From Mangrovibacillus cuniculi (GTDB lineage Bacteria; Bacillota; Bacilli; Bacillales; R1DC41), in contig NZ_CP049742.1 in assembly GCF_015482585.1 (NCBI RefSeq), positions 2,077,001-2,141,000 of the forward strand: a DNA stretch of 64,000 nt, in the 5' to 3' direction. The position numbers and the translations under genes are program-made. The notes under the pieces were generated by a model. That model worked only from the letters and a program-made list of their open reading frames with translations, did no database searches and had not been told where the DNA came from. This document shows positions 39,656 to 48,057 of the stretch, piece after piece (the stretch's first letter is position 1; every line of letters begins with the position of its first letter).

Positions 39656-39802
39656 AAGCGTAAGGCGCGCGTTTAGATGCGGCAGTAAACTTCGGAAGAC
39701 CGAGTTGGCAGCTCTTCAGCCAACGGAGGGCTTTCGGAGTTTACCGAGCATCTGCGCACCTGTAGCTAGACATCAAGAAAAGCGTAAGGCGCGCGTTTAG
39801 CT
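39656..39802. repeat. Mosaic repeat, copy R6 (core only, plus a second core start)
   Basis: The long-core module (AAGGCGCGCGTTTAGATGC through ACCTGTAGCTAGACAT) stands here without any shell. Directly after it the first ~25 bases of the same core repeat (AAAAGCGTAAGGCGCGCGTT), then break off. It begins within four bases of the SLH-CAP stop codon. Confidence 0.75.
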
Positions 39803-39832
39803 TTAAAGTACTCCCTTTTAAAAGAGATAAAA

Positions 39833-39872
39833 TAACAGGTCTTTCCTCTTTGAAGGAGAGCCTGTTTTTTTG
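39833..39872 (+). terminator. Terminator after the SLH-CAP gene
   Basis: The arms AACAGGTCTTTCCTC and AAGGAGAGCCTGTT, separated by TTTG, are followed by TTTTTTG. It lies beyond repeat R6. Confidence 0.8.
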
Positions 39873-39931
39873 TTTAAAAAGATTTGTATTTACTATAACT
39901 CTGCAGAAATCACGCTATATATACCATTGGG

Positions 39932-40083
39932 AGGGATTGGAGCGGAAGGGGGCGACTCCTACGGGAAAGGTGGGTAGCTGAGACCCCACAGGAGTTAGGA
40001 GCGACAGCGACCACGACGAGGAGGCTCAGCTGCCCGCCCCGTGGAAAGCGTCCCCCTGCAGCGGAAATCCCCTGCAGTCATTT
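39932..40083. repeat. Mosaic GC-rich intergenic repeat, copy R7 (short core)
   Basis: The shell matches R5 (GGGATTGGAGCGGAAGGGGG on one end; CGTCCCCCTGCAGCGG on the other) but the core is the short form, with CGACGAGGAGGCTCAGC pairing to GCTGAG. The following 350 bases to the next gene are AT-rich and show no gene; they must hold the promoter of the CAP gene. Confidence 0.82.
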
Positions 40084-40432
40084 AAGCCTCGTTTTTTGAT
40101 ATACATACGCCTTTTTACACATATAAAAGTCACATAAAACTCTATTTGTAACACCTATCCTACTTTCGTAACGCATCTGAAAGACTGTAATGAAACTGTA
40201 TTATAAGAATGTTTTTTCCTCTTTTACCCTCTAATTCATACATTGTCCACTTATCTAAACAAAAAGTCTTACCAAAACAAATAAATCTACTACATATAAC
40301 CAAATTATCTATCAAATAATTCCATAATTTGCGTATCATATAAGCCTTTTGTCACCTGTTGCAAGATTGCTAGATTCTTTATAAGCTAGTCTCGTACCAC
40401 AGCAAAACAAACACGAAAGGATGATTTCTTTT

Positions 40433-41239
40433 ATGAAGAAGTACGCAATCGCGTTAGGAACTACATTAATGTTAGCTGTACCAACTATTGGACAAGCAGA
40501 TGCAAATACTGCTGATGTGCAAGTGAAAGTTCAGAAACTAAATTCTTTAAATATAGAAAGCATTTTATCTGATATTCAAAACGGAACATTCTCTTTAGAT
40601 AAAAACTTATCTCAAGAACAAATCAACAATTTATTAAAACAAGCTCTTCAAGGTGCGAACGGACACACTCAAATGACTCCAGCGCCTGAACAAAAGCCAG
40701 CTCCAGAGGCACCTAAACAGGAAGCACCTAAAGCTGAAGCACCTGCTCCTGCTCCAGCACCTGAGAAAGTAGAAGCTCCTGCTCCAGCACAACCTAAGGA
40801 AGAAGTAAAAGAGGAGGCTCCTGCTCCAAAGCAAGAAGCACAATCTTCTGAAGATAAGCAATTTGCAGCGCAAGTTCTAGACTTAGTAAACCAAGAACGT
40901 CAAAAAGCTGGATTACAACCAGTTCAATTAGATGAGCAAGTAGCATCTGTTGCAACGAAGAAGTCGGAAGATATGCGTGACAACAACTACTTCAGCCATA
41001 CTTCACCAACTTACGGAAGCCCGTTTGACATGCTAAAGCAATTTGGTGTGAATTATAATAGTGCAGGTGAAAACATCGCAGCTGGTCAACGTACTCCTGA
41101 AGAAGTAATGAAAGCTTGGATGGAAAGCCCAGGTCACAAAGCAAACATCCTATCTTCTAACTTTACTCACCTTGGTGTAGGTGTAGCGAAAGGTGGATCT
41201 TACGGAGTATACTGGACTCAAATGTTTATCGGTAAATAA
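40433..41239 (+). CDS. Secreted CAP-domain protein (YkwD type) with Pro/Ala-rich linker
   Basis: A 268-residue exported protein started at MKKYAIALGTTLML, eight bases after AAAGGATG; an ATG four codons upstream overlaps that site. The signal peptide ends near GQADA. A region of about 60 residues without a known domain is followed by a Pro-, Ala- and Glu-rich linker (about 80-140, repeats like APAPAPEK). The C-terminal CAP domain is about 85% identical by eye to that of the SLH-CAP protein upstream. The linker probably spans the cell wall. Confidence 0.92.
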   Translation: MKKYAIALGTTLMLAVPTIGQADANTADVQVKVQKLNSLNIESILSDIQNGTFSLDKNLSQEQINNLLKQALQGANGHTQMTPAPEQKPAPEAPKQEAPKAEAPAPAPAPEKVEAPAPAQPKEEVKEEAPAPKQEAQSSEDKQFAAQVLDLVNQERQKAGLQPVQLDEQVASVATKKSEDMRDNNYFSHTSPTYGSPFDMLKQFGVNYNSAGENIAAGQRTPEEVMKAWMESPGHKANILSSNFTHLGVGVAKGGSYGVYWTQMFIGK

Positions 41240-41251
41240 TTGACACTTTCC

Positions 41252-41283
41252 AAAGCTTAGAGGATTTCCTCTAAGCTTTTTTG
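41252..41283 (+). terminator. Terminator after the CAP gene
   Basis: The arms AAAGCTTAGAGG and CCTCTAAGCTTT flank ATTT and end in a T-tract. Confidence 0.88.
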
Positions 41284-41428
41284 TATGTAATTGATCTCTC
41301 AACATCCCTTTGCTCAGCTCGCGAAGAGACCCTAATCACTCCTATGTTCTTTTTACATCCCTCGATGTAACTCATTCATGGACTACACAAGACGTTTGAT
41401 CACTGTTTACCCTTTTTATCCCTAAACA

Positions 41429-41496
41429 AAGGAGACTCCTCTAAAAGCAAGCCACACCACGTGGCTAACGATGAGTTGTTACTGGTCACGTAACAA
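41429..41496 (-). repeat. Terminator-associated structured element, copy E
   Basis: On the minus strand it follows the Na/Pi-transporter terminator. Inner stem AGCCAC/GTGGCT is a compensated variant of GACCAC/GTGGTC in copy C; the loop is GTGGT here. The outer stem has one mismatch (CTCATC against GAGGAG). Confidence 0.8.
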
Positions 41497-41498
41497 AA

Positions 41499-41540
41499 AA
41501 GAGCCTCTGCAAGCAATGAACACTGCTTACAGAGACTCTT
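41499..41540 (-). terminator. Terminator after the Na/Pi transporter gene
   Basis: Long interrupted arms AAGAG-CTCTG-AAGCA and TGCTT-CAGAG-CTCTT form a ~15-bp stem; TTTTTTG follows on the minus strand. Confidence 0.82.
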
Positions 41541-41548
41541 ACTTTATA

Positions 41549-43180
41549 TTAGTGACGCGTACCCATAACACTTTCTGCTAAGTTTACTGCATGGTCACCA
41601 ATACGCTCTAAGTTACTCACGATATCTACGAAAATAACACCTGCGTCACCAGAACAAACCCCTTCATTTAAGCGCACAATATGTTTCTTACGTAAAACAC
41701 GTTCCATGTTATCTATCTTCTCTTCGTTAGCTAAAACTTGTTCTGCTAAACGAACGTCTTTTGTATCTAAAGCTTTTGTTGCATTTTTAAGTGTGGCAAT
41801 CGTTAATTCCATCATTTCTGTTAACTCGCTTAAAGCTTGTTCAGATAGAGAGACTCGGTTATTAATACGGAAGTCAATCAACTCTACAATATTCTCCATA
41901 TGGTCACCTACACGCTCTAAATCGCGTACTGAATCCATTAGGTTAGCATGAAGTGTTCTTTCTTCTTCTGACAATGACTTACCTGATAGTTGCACTAAAT
42001 AAGCAGTTATTTTTCTATCTAAGTTATTAAGCGCATCTTCTGTTTGTAAAGCTATGTCAGCATGTTTCTTTTTGTTCGTGTGAATAAAGCTATTTGCTTC
42101 TTCTAAACCTTTTAAAGATAATGTCGCCATGCGGACTACTTCTTCTTTTGCTTGTCCTAAAGCAACAGAAGGTGATGTTTCAATGAAAACAGGATTTAAA
42201 TGCTTAGGAGCATATTCAATAGCCGAATCTTCTCCGCGAATCAACTTTGTCACAATCCATGCTAAAACAGCAATGAATGGGAACTGGATTATTGTGTTTG
42301 CGATGTTAAATGTTCCGTGTGCAAATGCAATGGTCATAGCAGGTTCTAATTCTAACTTGTCTTGTAAAAATGAAATAAATGTTGTAAACGGAATTAATAA
42401 AAGTAAGAAAATAGCTGTACCAATTAAGTTAAACGTAACATGGACAGCTGCTGCTCTTCTTGCTGCAACAGAAGTACCAATTGCTGCTAGAACTGCAGTA
42501 ATCGTTGTACCAATGTTATCTCCAAATAGTACTGGTAATGCCGCATCTAAGCTCATAGCATCTTGCGCGAATAATTCCTGAAGAATACCAATTGTAGCGG
42601 AAGAACTTTGTACAATTACAGTGAAAACTGTTCCGATAATTACCCCTAGAATTGGATTATCACTCATTTGTACTGTTAATTCTTTAAAGGCTTCCAAAGA
42701 GCGTAATGGCTTCATTCCATCACTCATAAGCGAAAGACCTAAGAATAATGCACCGAATCCAAATACAACTTGTCCTAAGTGATAAATTTTCTTCGATTTA
42801 AAGAAGAATAACAAGATTGCTCCAGCACCAATGATCGGTAAAGCATAGTCAGAAATCTTAATACCGATGATAAATGCTGTAACCGTTGTTCCAATGTTCG
42901 CACCCATGATTACCCCAATCGCTTGGCGGAACGTCATAAACCCGGCATTTACTAAACCTACAGTTAAGGCTGTTGTACCAGAACTAGATTGAATAAGAAT
43001 TGTAACTAAGATACCTGATAGAACACCCATAAACGGGTTAGAAGTCGATTTTTCTAAAATCTCACGTAAACGATCACCTGCAGCATTTTGCAAGCCATCT
43101 CCCATATACTTTATTCCAAAAAGGAAGATCCCTAGTCCTCCAATAAATTGGAAGATCATCTCTTGGACATTATAATCCAT
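41549..43180 (-). CDS. Na+/phosphate cotransporter (NptA/PhoU fusion family)
   Basis: A 543-residue protein started at MDYNVQEMIF after AGGAGTGGG. The N-terminal ~310 residues carry two Na/Pi-cotransporter repeats, each with a QSSS signature: VTILIQSSSGTTALTVGL and FTVIVQSSSATIGILQ. The C-terminal ~200 residues form a PhoU-like helical bundle (LMDSVRDLERVGDHMENI and VSNLERIGDHAVNLAE). It probably moves phosphate with sodium across the membrane. It stands alone with its own terminator. Confidence 0.93.
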   Translation of the reverse strand: MDYNVQEMIFQFIGGLGIFLFGIKYMGDGLQNAAGDRLREILEKSTSNPFMGVLSGILVTILIQSSSGTTALTVGLVNAGFMTFRQAIGVIMGANIGTTVTAFIIGIKISDYALPIIGAGAILLFFFKSKKIYHLGQVVFGFGALFLGLSLMSDGMKPLRSLEAFKELTVQMSDNPILGVIIGTVFTVIVQSSSATIGILQELFAQDAMSLDAALPVLFGDNIGTTITAVLAAIGTSVAARRAAAVHVTFNLIGTAIFLLLLIPFTTFISFLQDKLELEPAMTIAFAHGTFNIANTIIQFPFIAVLAWIVTKLIRGEDSAIEYAPKHLNPVFIETSPSVALGQAKEEVVRMATLSLKGLEEANSFIHTNKKKHADIALQTEDALNNLDRKITAYLVQLSGKSLSEEERTLHANLMDSVRDLERVGDHMENIVELIDFRINNRVSLSEQALSELTEMMELTIATLKNATKALDTKDVRLAEQVLANEEKIDNMERVLRKKHIVRLNEGVCSGDAGVIFVDIVSNLERIGDHAVNLAESVMGTRH

Positions 43181-43354
43181 TTTCCCACTCCTAATTCGAC
43201 ATATTTTGCGCACACCTCCGCAATTGTAAATAATTATTGAAGCATTTGTAAACCCAATTTACGATAAATTTACATAAAATTAATATTAGGAAACAGTGTA
43301 ACTGGTGAATTCGATTCAGAGGGAGTTTTTTTGTGTAACATTATGCACATTTTT

Positions 43355-43421
43355 TGGAGACTCAACTAAATTCAGGTCACATCACGTGGCCACCGTTGAG
43401 TTGTTACTGTTCACGTAACAA
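43355..43421 (-). repeat. Terminator-associated structured element, copy F
   Basis: On the minus strand it follows the AbgT terminator. The outer stem CTCAAC/GTTGAG replaces CTCATC/GATGAG of copy C with both sides changed. The inner stem has one C-A mismatch. Confidence 0.82.
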
Positions 43422-43424
43422 AAA

Positions 43425-43451
43425 AACCTTCTCCGATAAGAGAAGGTTTTC
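43425..43451 (-). terminator. Terminator after the AbgT-family gene
   Basis: The arms AACCTTCTC and GAGAAGGTT flank CGATAA, with a seven-T run on the minus strand. Confidence 0.88.
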
Positions 43452-43454
43452 GTA

Positions 43455-44990
43455 TTAAGGTCGAATATATTCTACGCCAGAACCAGGACCGATCGGCAGA
43501 CCAGTTGCCATCCAGATAAATAGCATCAGTACCCAGAAAATTGTAAAGGCAATAGAGTATGGAAGCATAACAGAAATAAGTGTACCTATTCCCACTTTCT
43601 TGTCATACTTTTGTGCAAATGCGATAACAATTGCGAAGTATGGCATTAATGGTGAGATGATATTAGTTGTAGAATCTGAAATACGGTATACCAATTGTGT
43701 TAACTCCGGTGAATATCCAGAAGACATCATTAAAGGAACGAATACTGGAGCCATAATAGCCCATTTTGCTGATGCACTACCAATAAACAAGTTGATCAAT
43801 CCAGTTACCACGATAAAAGTAAGTATTAACGGGAAACCGTTAAATCCAGTTGCATCAATAAATTCAGCACCTTTAACAGCTAATACTGTTCCAAGTTTTG
43901 ATTCTGCAAAGTATGCTACGAATTGTGCAGCTACGAAAGCTAAAACAAGGTATGATCCCATTGTAGCCATTGTATCTGACAACTGATTAGCAACATCTTT
44001 ATCGTTCTTAATAGACTTTGTAATTAGTCCATAAACAAGACCTGGAATAAAGAATGTAAGTAAAATTACTGGTACTAGAACATGCATAAATGGAGTATTA
44101 ACAAAGCTTTCTTCTCCTGCACGTAGAGGTCCCCAAGAAGGAACTACAAGTAATGCTAGTCCAACAAGTGTTAAAGCCATTGTAGCAAATGCTGCCCAAA
44201 GGCCACGCTTTTCTTCTGGACGCAAGTAATCTACTTCTTCTTTATGTGTACCTTCGTATTTATCTAAACGAGGTTCCACAATAAAGTCAGTAACTAATGT
44301 ACCAATGATCGTAATTAAGAATACAGATGCGATCATGAAATAGTAGTTCATCGCATAGTTAATTGTTTCTGCATAAGCAGGATCAAAAATTTTCGTTGCT
44401 TCTACTGTTAAACCACCAAGTAATGGGTCAAGAGAAGTTAACAGTAAGTTTGCAGAGAATCCCCCAGATACCCCTGCGAATGCCGCTGCTAAACCTGCTA
44501 GCGGGTGGCGTCCAAGACCTGCAAATAGTACTGCTCCTAGTGGTGTTAATACTACATAACCAGCATCTGCAGCCATACTAGACATTACCCCACCAAATAC
44601 AAGAGCGGCAGTAATAAGCTGACGAGGCACAGATGTAACTAGTCCACGAAGTGCTGCACTTATTAACCCTGAACGTTCTGCAATTCCGATACCTAACATC
44701 GTTACAAGAACTGTTCCTAATGGAGCAAAGCCTGTAAAGTTCGTTACAGCACTTTCGAATAAGTATAGTATACCTTCTGAACTTAATAGGTTTTTGACTG
44801 CGATCGTCTCACCTTCATTAATTGGGTCTGCAACTGTGACACCAAGAGATGAAAAGACGGCAGACAAAATCACTACTAATAAAGCAAAGCCTGCGAATAA
44901 TGTTACTGGATCTGGTAATTTGTTACCAACTCGTTCAATGACATTCAAGAAGCCATTAACGAATCCAGATTTCTTTTGTGTCTCTTCCAT
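43455..44990 (-). CDS. AbgT-family transporter
   Basis: A 511-residue membrane protein started at MEETQKKSGF after AGAAAGG; the ORF extends 33 codons further without support. Family blocks are NVIERVGNKLPDPVTLF, FTGFAPLGTVLVTMLGIGIAE, MAADAGYVVLTPLGAVLF and GSASAKWAIMAPVFVPL. AbgT proteins import p-aminobenzoyl-glutamate in E. coli and can export antimetabolites in other bacteria. Which applies here is unknown. It is a single-gene unit. Confidence 0.92.
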   Translation of the reverse strand: MEETQKKSGFVNGFLNVIERVGNKLPDPVTLFAGFALLVVILSAVFSSLGVTVADPINEGETIAVKNLLSSEGILYLFESAVTNFTGFAPLGTVLVTMLGIGIAERSGLISAALRGLVTSVPRQLITAALVFGGVMSSMAADAGYVVLTPLGAVLFAGLGRHPLAGLAAAFAGVSGGFSANLLLTSLDPLLGGLTVEATKIFDPAYAETINYAMNYYFMIASVFLITIIGTLVTDFIVEPRLDKYEGTHKEEVDYLRPEEKRGLWAAFATMALTLVGLALLVVPSWGPLRAGEESFVNTPFMHVLVPVILLTFFIPGLVYGLITKSIKNDKDVANQLSDTMATMGSYLVLAFVAAQFVAYFAESKLGTVLAVKGAEFIDATGFNGFPLILTFIVVTGLINLFIGSASAKWAIMAPVFVPLMMSSGYSPELTQLVYRISDSTTNIISPLMPYFAIVIAFAQKYDKKVGIGTLISVMLPYSIAFTIFWVLMLFIWMATGLPIGPGSGVEYIRP

Positions 44991-45281
44991 ATCTGACAAC
45001 CTTTCTTGTGTGGAAATTTTCAAACAATTAACTAAAATGACTTTTAAATTATAAATAATCTTGTCGAATTTTGAAAGGGTATTTTCCAAATTCTAAATTA
45101 TTTGAAATATATAGTGGCCAATTTTGTTACCTACGCAATATTTTAACCATTTTTAGGGTTATTTATATGTATTTAGGAGGGTATCAACCAATACTATTTA
45201 CTTTAACATCGACATAGACATGCGCTTGGTTACAATACACTACATCACCTTGAGACCTTAGAGTTTTTCTTATTAAAATAT

Positions 45282-45315
45282 CAAAAAACCAGCATCGCCA
45301 ATTCGAATGCTGGTT
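45282..45315 (-). terminator. Terminator after the siderophore ATPase gene
   Basis: The arms AACCAGCAT and ATGCTGGTT with an inner loop are followed by TTTTTTG on the minus strand. Confidence 0.85.
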
Positions 45316-45324
45316 CCCTACCTC

Positions 45325-46149
45325 TTATGAACCTGTCTTTCTAGTAGCATTAGGAAGTAAACAACGTCCTCTACCATATGGTATGCATAAAGGCGTTCCA
45401 AATAGTGGATCACTTGTTACTTGACAGTCCATGTCAAACACAGCTCTTACCATCTCACAACTAATCACGGACTCCGGTGTACCTTGTGAGTATACCGCTC
45501 CATCTTTAATGGCAACCAGGTTATGTGCATAACGGCAGGCTAAATTCAAATCATGGAGTACCATCACAATGGTTCTACCTTCTTTTTCGTTCAGTTCAAA
45601 GAGTAAGTCTAATATTTCAATTTGGTGAGTCATATCCAAGTAAGTTGTCGGCTCATCCAAAAGAATAATATCTGTATCTTGTGCAAGCGTCATGGCAATC
45701 CAAGCTCGCTGTCTTTGGCCACCTGATAATTCATCTACGGATCGATCTCTAAACTCTAACATGTTAGTAGAGTCTAGCGCTTCCAAGACTTTCGCTTCGT
45801 CTTTTTTCGTCCATTGTTTAATCCAAGATTGATGAGGATATCGACCTTGTTTCACTAGTTGATAAACAGTAAGTCCCTCTGGAGCTACTGGAGTCTGAGG
45901 TAAAATAGCCATTTTTCTAGCAATCTCTTTTGTTGATAAACTAGATATCTGCTTTCCTTCTAATAATACTGAACCATTATGAGGCTTTAATAACCTAGCT
46001 ACAGATCGAAGGAGCGTCGACTTGCCACAACCATTACCACCAATGAACACAGTAATTTCACCTTTTGGTATTTCAATAGTTAAATCATCGATGATCACTC
46101 TTTCTCCATACCCTAGTGAAAGATTATTTGTTGCAATCGGTTGCTTCAT
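45325..46149 (-). CDS. yusV: Iron-siderophore ABC transporter ATPase (YusV-like)
   Basis: A 274-residue FecE-type ATPase: Walker A GGNGCGKST, signature LSGGQRQRAWIAM and Walker B ILLDEPTTYLD. In Bacillus the YusV-type ATPase energises several siderophore permeases that lack a dedicated ATPase. That fits this window, where the FecCD permeases and binding protein at 27-31 kb have none. The cysteine and proline-rich C-terminal tail is longer than the core domain requires. A Fur box lies 74 bases upstream. Confidence 0.9.
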   Translation of the reverse strand: MKQPIATNNLSLGYGERVIIDDLTIEIPKGEITVFIGGNGCGKSTLLRSVARLLKPHNGSVLLEGKQISSLSTKEIARKMAILPQTPVAPEGLTVYQLVKQGRYPHQSWIKQWTKKDEAKVLEALDSTNMLEFRDRSVDELSGGQRQRAWIAMTLAQDTDIILLDEPTTYLDMTHQIEILDLLFELNEKEGRTIVMVLHDLNLACRYAHNLVAIKDGAVYSQGTPESVISCEMVRAVFDMDCQVTSDPLFGTPLCIPYGRGRCLLPNATRKTGS

Positions 46150-46223
46150 GGTGGGCTCCTCCTTTATGTATTGTTAGTTCTCTAACAACTACATTATTCA
46201 TGCGTCTATACTCATATGATAAA

Positions 46224-46238
46224 TGATAACGGTTTTCA
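46224..46238. promoter_or_regulatory. Fur box upstream of the siderophore ATPase
   Basis: TGATAACGGTTTTCA is a 7-1-7 Fur site flanked by further AT-rich half-matches. It places the ATPase in the same iron regulon as the permease cluster. Confidence 0.8.
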
Positions 46239-46251
46239 TTGTCAAATAAAG

Positions 46252-46432
46252 AAATGCGCAAGGCGCGCGTTTAGATGCGGCAGAAAACTTGGATGGACCG
46301 AGGGCTTGTGCGTGACGTACTGTCTTCTGCGTTGGTGACGTGATGTCACCGGTTCTTAGTAGAAGGTCCACTTCAGCCACCACAGGCTTTCAAACTTTTC
46401 AGAGCGGTTGCCCACCTGGAGCTAGACACCAC
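46252..46432. repeat. Mosaic repeat, copy R8 (core only, disrupted)
   Basis: Both ends of the long core are recognisable (AAGGCGCGCGTTTAGATGC and CACCTGGAGCTAGACACC), but about 70 central bases are replaced by unrelated sequence. That segment includes a perfect hairpin with arms GGTGAC and GTCACC around the loop GTGAT. Confidence 0.65.
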
Positions 46433-46485
46433 CTCAAGAGAACTAGACTGGCATCAAGCTTAAAAATCCTCTACCCACACTCTCC

Positions 46486-46850
46486 GACGGTCCTCAAATT
46501 GAAGGAATTTCCTTTTTCACGACCTACTCAAGCTTCTGACGGTCCTCAAATCGAAGAGATCTCCTTTTTCACGACCTTCTCCCGCTTCTGACGGTCCTCA
46601 AATCCAAGGAGTCTCCTCTTTTACGACTTTCTCCCGCTTCTGACGGTCCTCAAATCGAAGGGATCTCCTTTTTAACGACCTTCTCCCGCTTCTGACGGTC
46701 CTCAAATCCAAGGGATCTCCTCTTTCACGACCTTCTCCCGCTTCTGACGGTCCTCAAATCCAAGGGATCTCCTCTTTCACGACCTTCTCCCGCTTCTGAC
46801 GGTCCTCAAATCGAAGGAATCTCTTTTCTCACGTCCTACTCCCTAAATTT
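46486..46850. repeat. Tandem array 2: seven 52-bp repeats
   Basis: Unit starts (GACGGTCCTCAAAT) fall at 46486, 46538, 46590, 46642, 46694, 46746 and 46798, an exact 52-base period. Each unit joins a weak stem GACC/GGTC (16-base loop TTCTCCCGCTTCTGAC) to a 28-base linker containing CTCCTTTTTCAC. In the last unit the stem is GTCC/GGAC, with both arms changed. It lies between the siderophore ATPase and a nitrilase-family gene; the remaining ~140 bases of this 845-bp gap show nothing. Confidence 0.93.
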
Positions 46851-46994
46851 GGAGGACTATCAAAACGTTAAAGTTGCTAGATAGTTGCCAAGTACACTAC
46901 TATCCACCCTATTGATCAAACGTTTGTTTAATTTCTTTGTCGATTAATGGATGCTGATTTGCTATATAGAACATCACCATCTAAAGTAGTCTTA

Positions 46995-47852
46995 CTAATC
47001 CCAATCCGTATACAAATCAGTTCTACGATCTCTCCACGTTGTAACCGATCCCTTGGCCCTTACTTGATAAAGTAAATCTAGATTAAGGTCGGCTGTCACT
47101 ATTTCATCGTGGTTCAGTTCACCCTCCACTAATATCCCTCTTGGTGGGAATGGGATATCGTTAGGCGTAATAATTGCTGCCTGACCAGTGTTTGCTCTCA
47201 TGAAATCCACAGTTGGTAATGCACCTACTGTACCTGTTAACACTACATAGACTTGATTCTCTACTGCTCTTGCATGGCTAGTATAACGAACTCTGTAAAA
47301 TCCGTGTTTATCGTCTGTGCAAGATGGACAGAAGATGACGTCCGCACCTTTTGCACGGGCCATACGAACAATCTCGGGGAATTCTATATCATAACAAGTC
47401 AGCATTGCTACTTTGCCAAAAATAGTGTCAAATACTTTTAGCGATTCTCCCGCTTCCATATTCCATTCTTCTACTTCTGTAGGAGTTATGTGTATTTTGG
47501 GTTGTTCTTCCACTCTGCCATCTGGATAAAATAGATGCGCCATATTCAGTAATTTTCCTTTGCGCTCTACAACATGTGTACCTCCAACAATGTGCATATC
47601 ATACTTAGCAGCCATCTCTTTAAAAAGGTGAAGATACTGCTCGGTAAACTGCGGTAATTCATGTATTTGCAGCGCTTGTCCCTTCTCATTTCCAATGGAC
47701 ATTAACTGGGTCGTAAAAAATTCTGGAAATAAAACAAATTGTGTTTCATATTCACTAGCGGTTCTTATATAATGCTCAACCTGTTGAGCGAAATCGTTAA
47801 AACTAGATATGGTGTGTAAATGATACTGTACTGCGGATACTCTAAAATTCAT
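46995..47852 (-). CDS. Carbon-nitrogen hydrolase (nitrilase superfamily)
   Basis: A 285-residue nitrilase-superfamily enzyme. The catalytic triad is visible: Glu in FVLFPEFFTT, Lys in EEQPKIHITPTE and Cys in VAMLTCYDIEFPE. A typical dimer-face block SHARAVENQVYVVLTG follows. Such enzymes hydrolyse amides, omega-amides or N-carbamoyl compounds. The substrate is not evident. It is a monocistronic gene next to tandem array 2. Confidence 0.9.
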   Translation of the reverse strand: MNFRVSAVQYHLHTISSFNDFAQQVEHYIRTASEYETQFVLFPEFFTTQLMSIGNEKGQALQIHELPQFTEQYLHLFKEMAAKYDMHIVGGTHVVERKGKLLNMAHLFYPDGRVEEQPKIHITPTEVEEWNMEAGESLKVFDTIFGKVAMLTCYDIEFPEIVRMARAKGADVIFCPSCTDDKHGFYRVRYTSHARAVENQVYVVLTGTVGALPTVDFMRANTGQAAIITPNDIPFPPRGILVEGELNHDEIVTADLNLDLLYQVRAKGSVTTWRDRRTDLYTDWD

Positions 47853-48057
47853 GAGAAAACCTCCCTTAAATAACTCTTGGTAAAACTCATCCAGTCATGA
47901 TTATGAAGAAATTAGAACAAAAGAACAACCTTTAAGTGTTAGAAAGAGAATAACCAATTTAGCTTCATTTGTATAAACTGTCTAAAGTGAAAATAGGCGG
48001 ACCATTACATGTCAGAAATACTGAGTTGTTAATCAAGCATAAAAGTAGGCGATGATC

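Noticed and set aside
40634-40873. An Arg/Leu/Cys-rich minus-strand ORF
   Set aside because: It is the antisense shadow of the Pro/Ala-rich linker of the secreted CAP protein.
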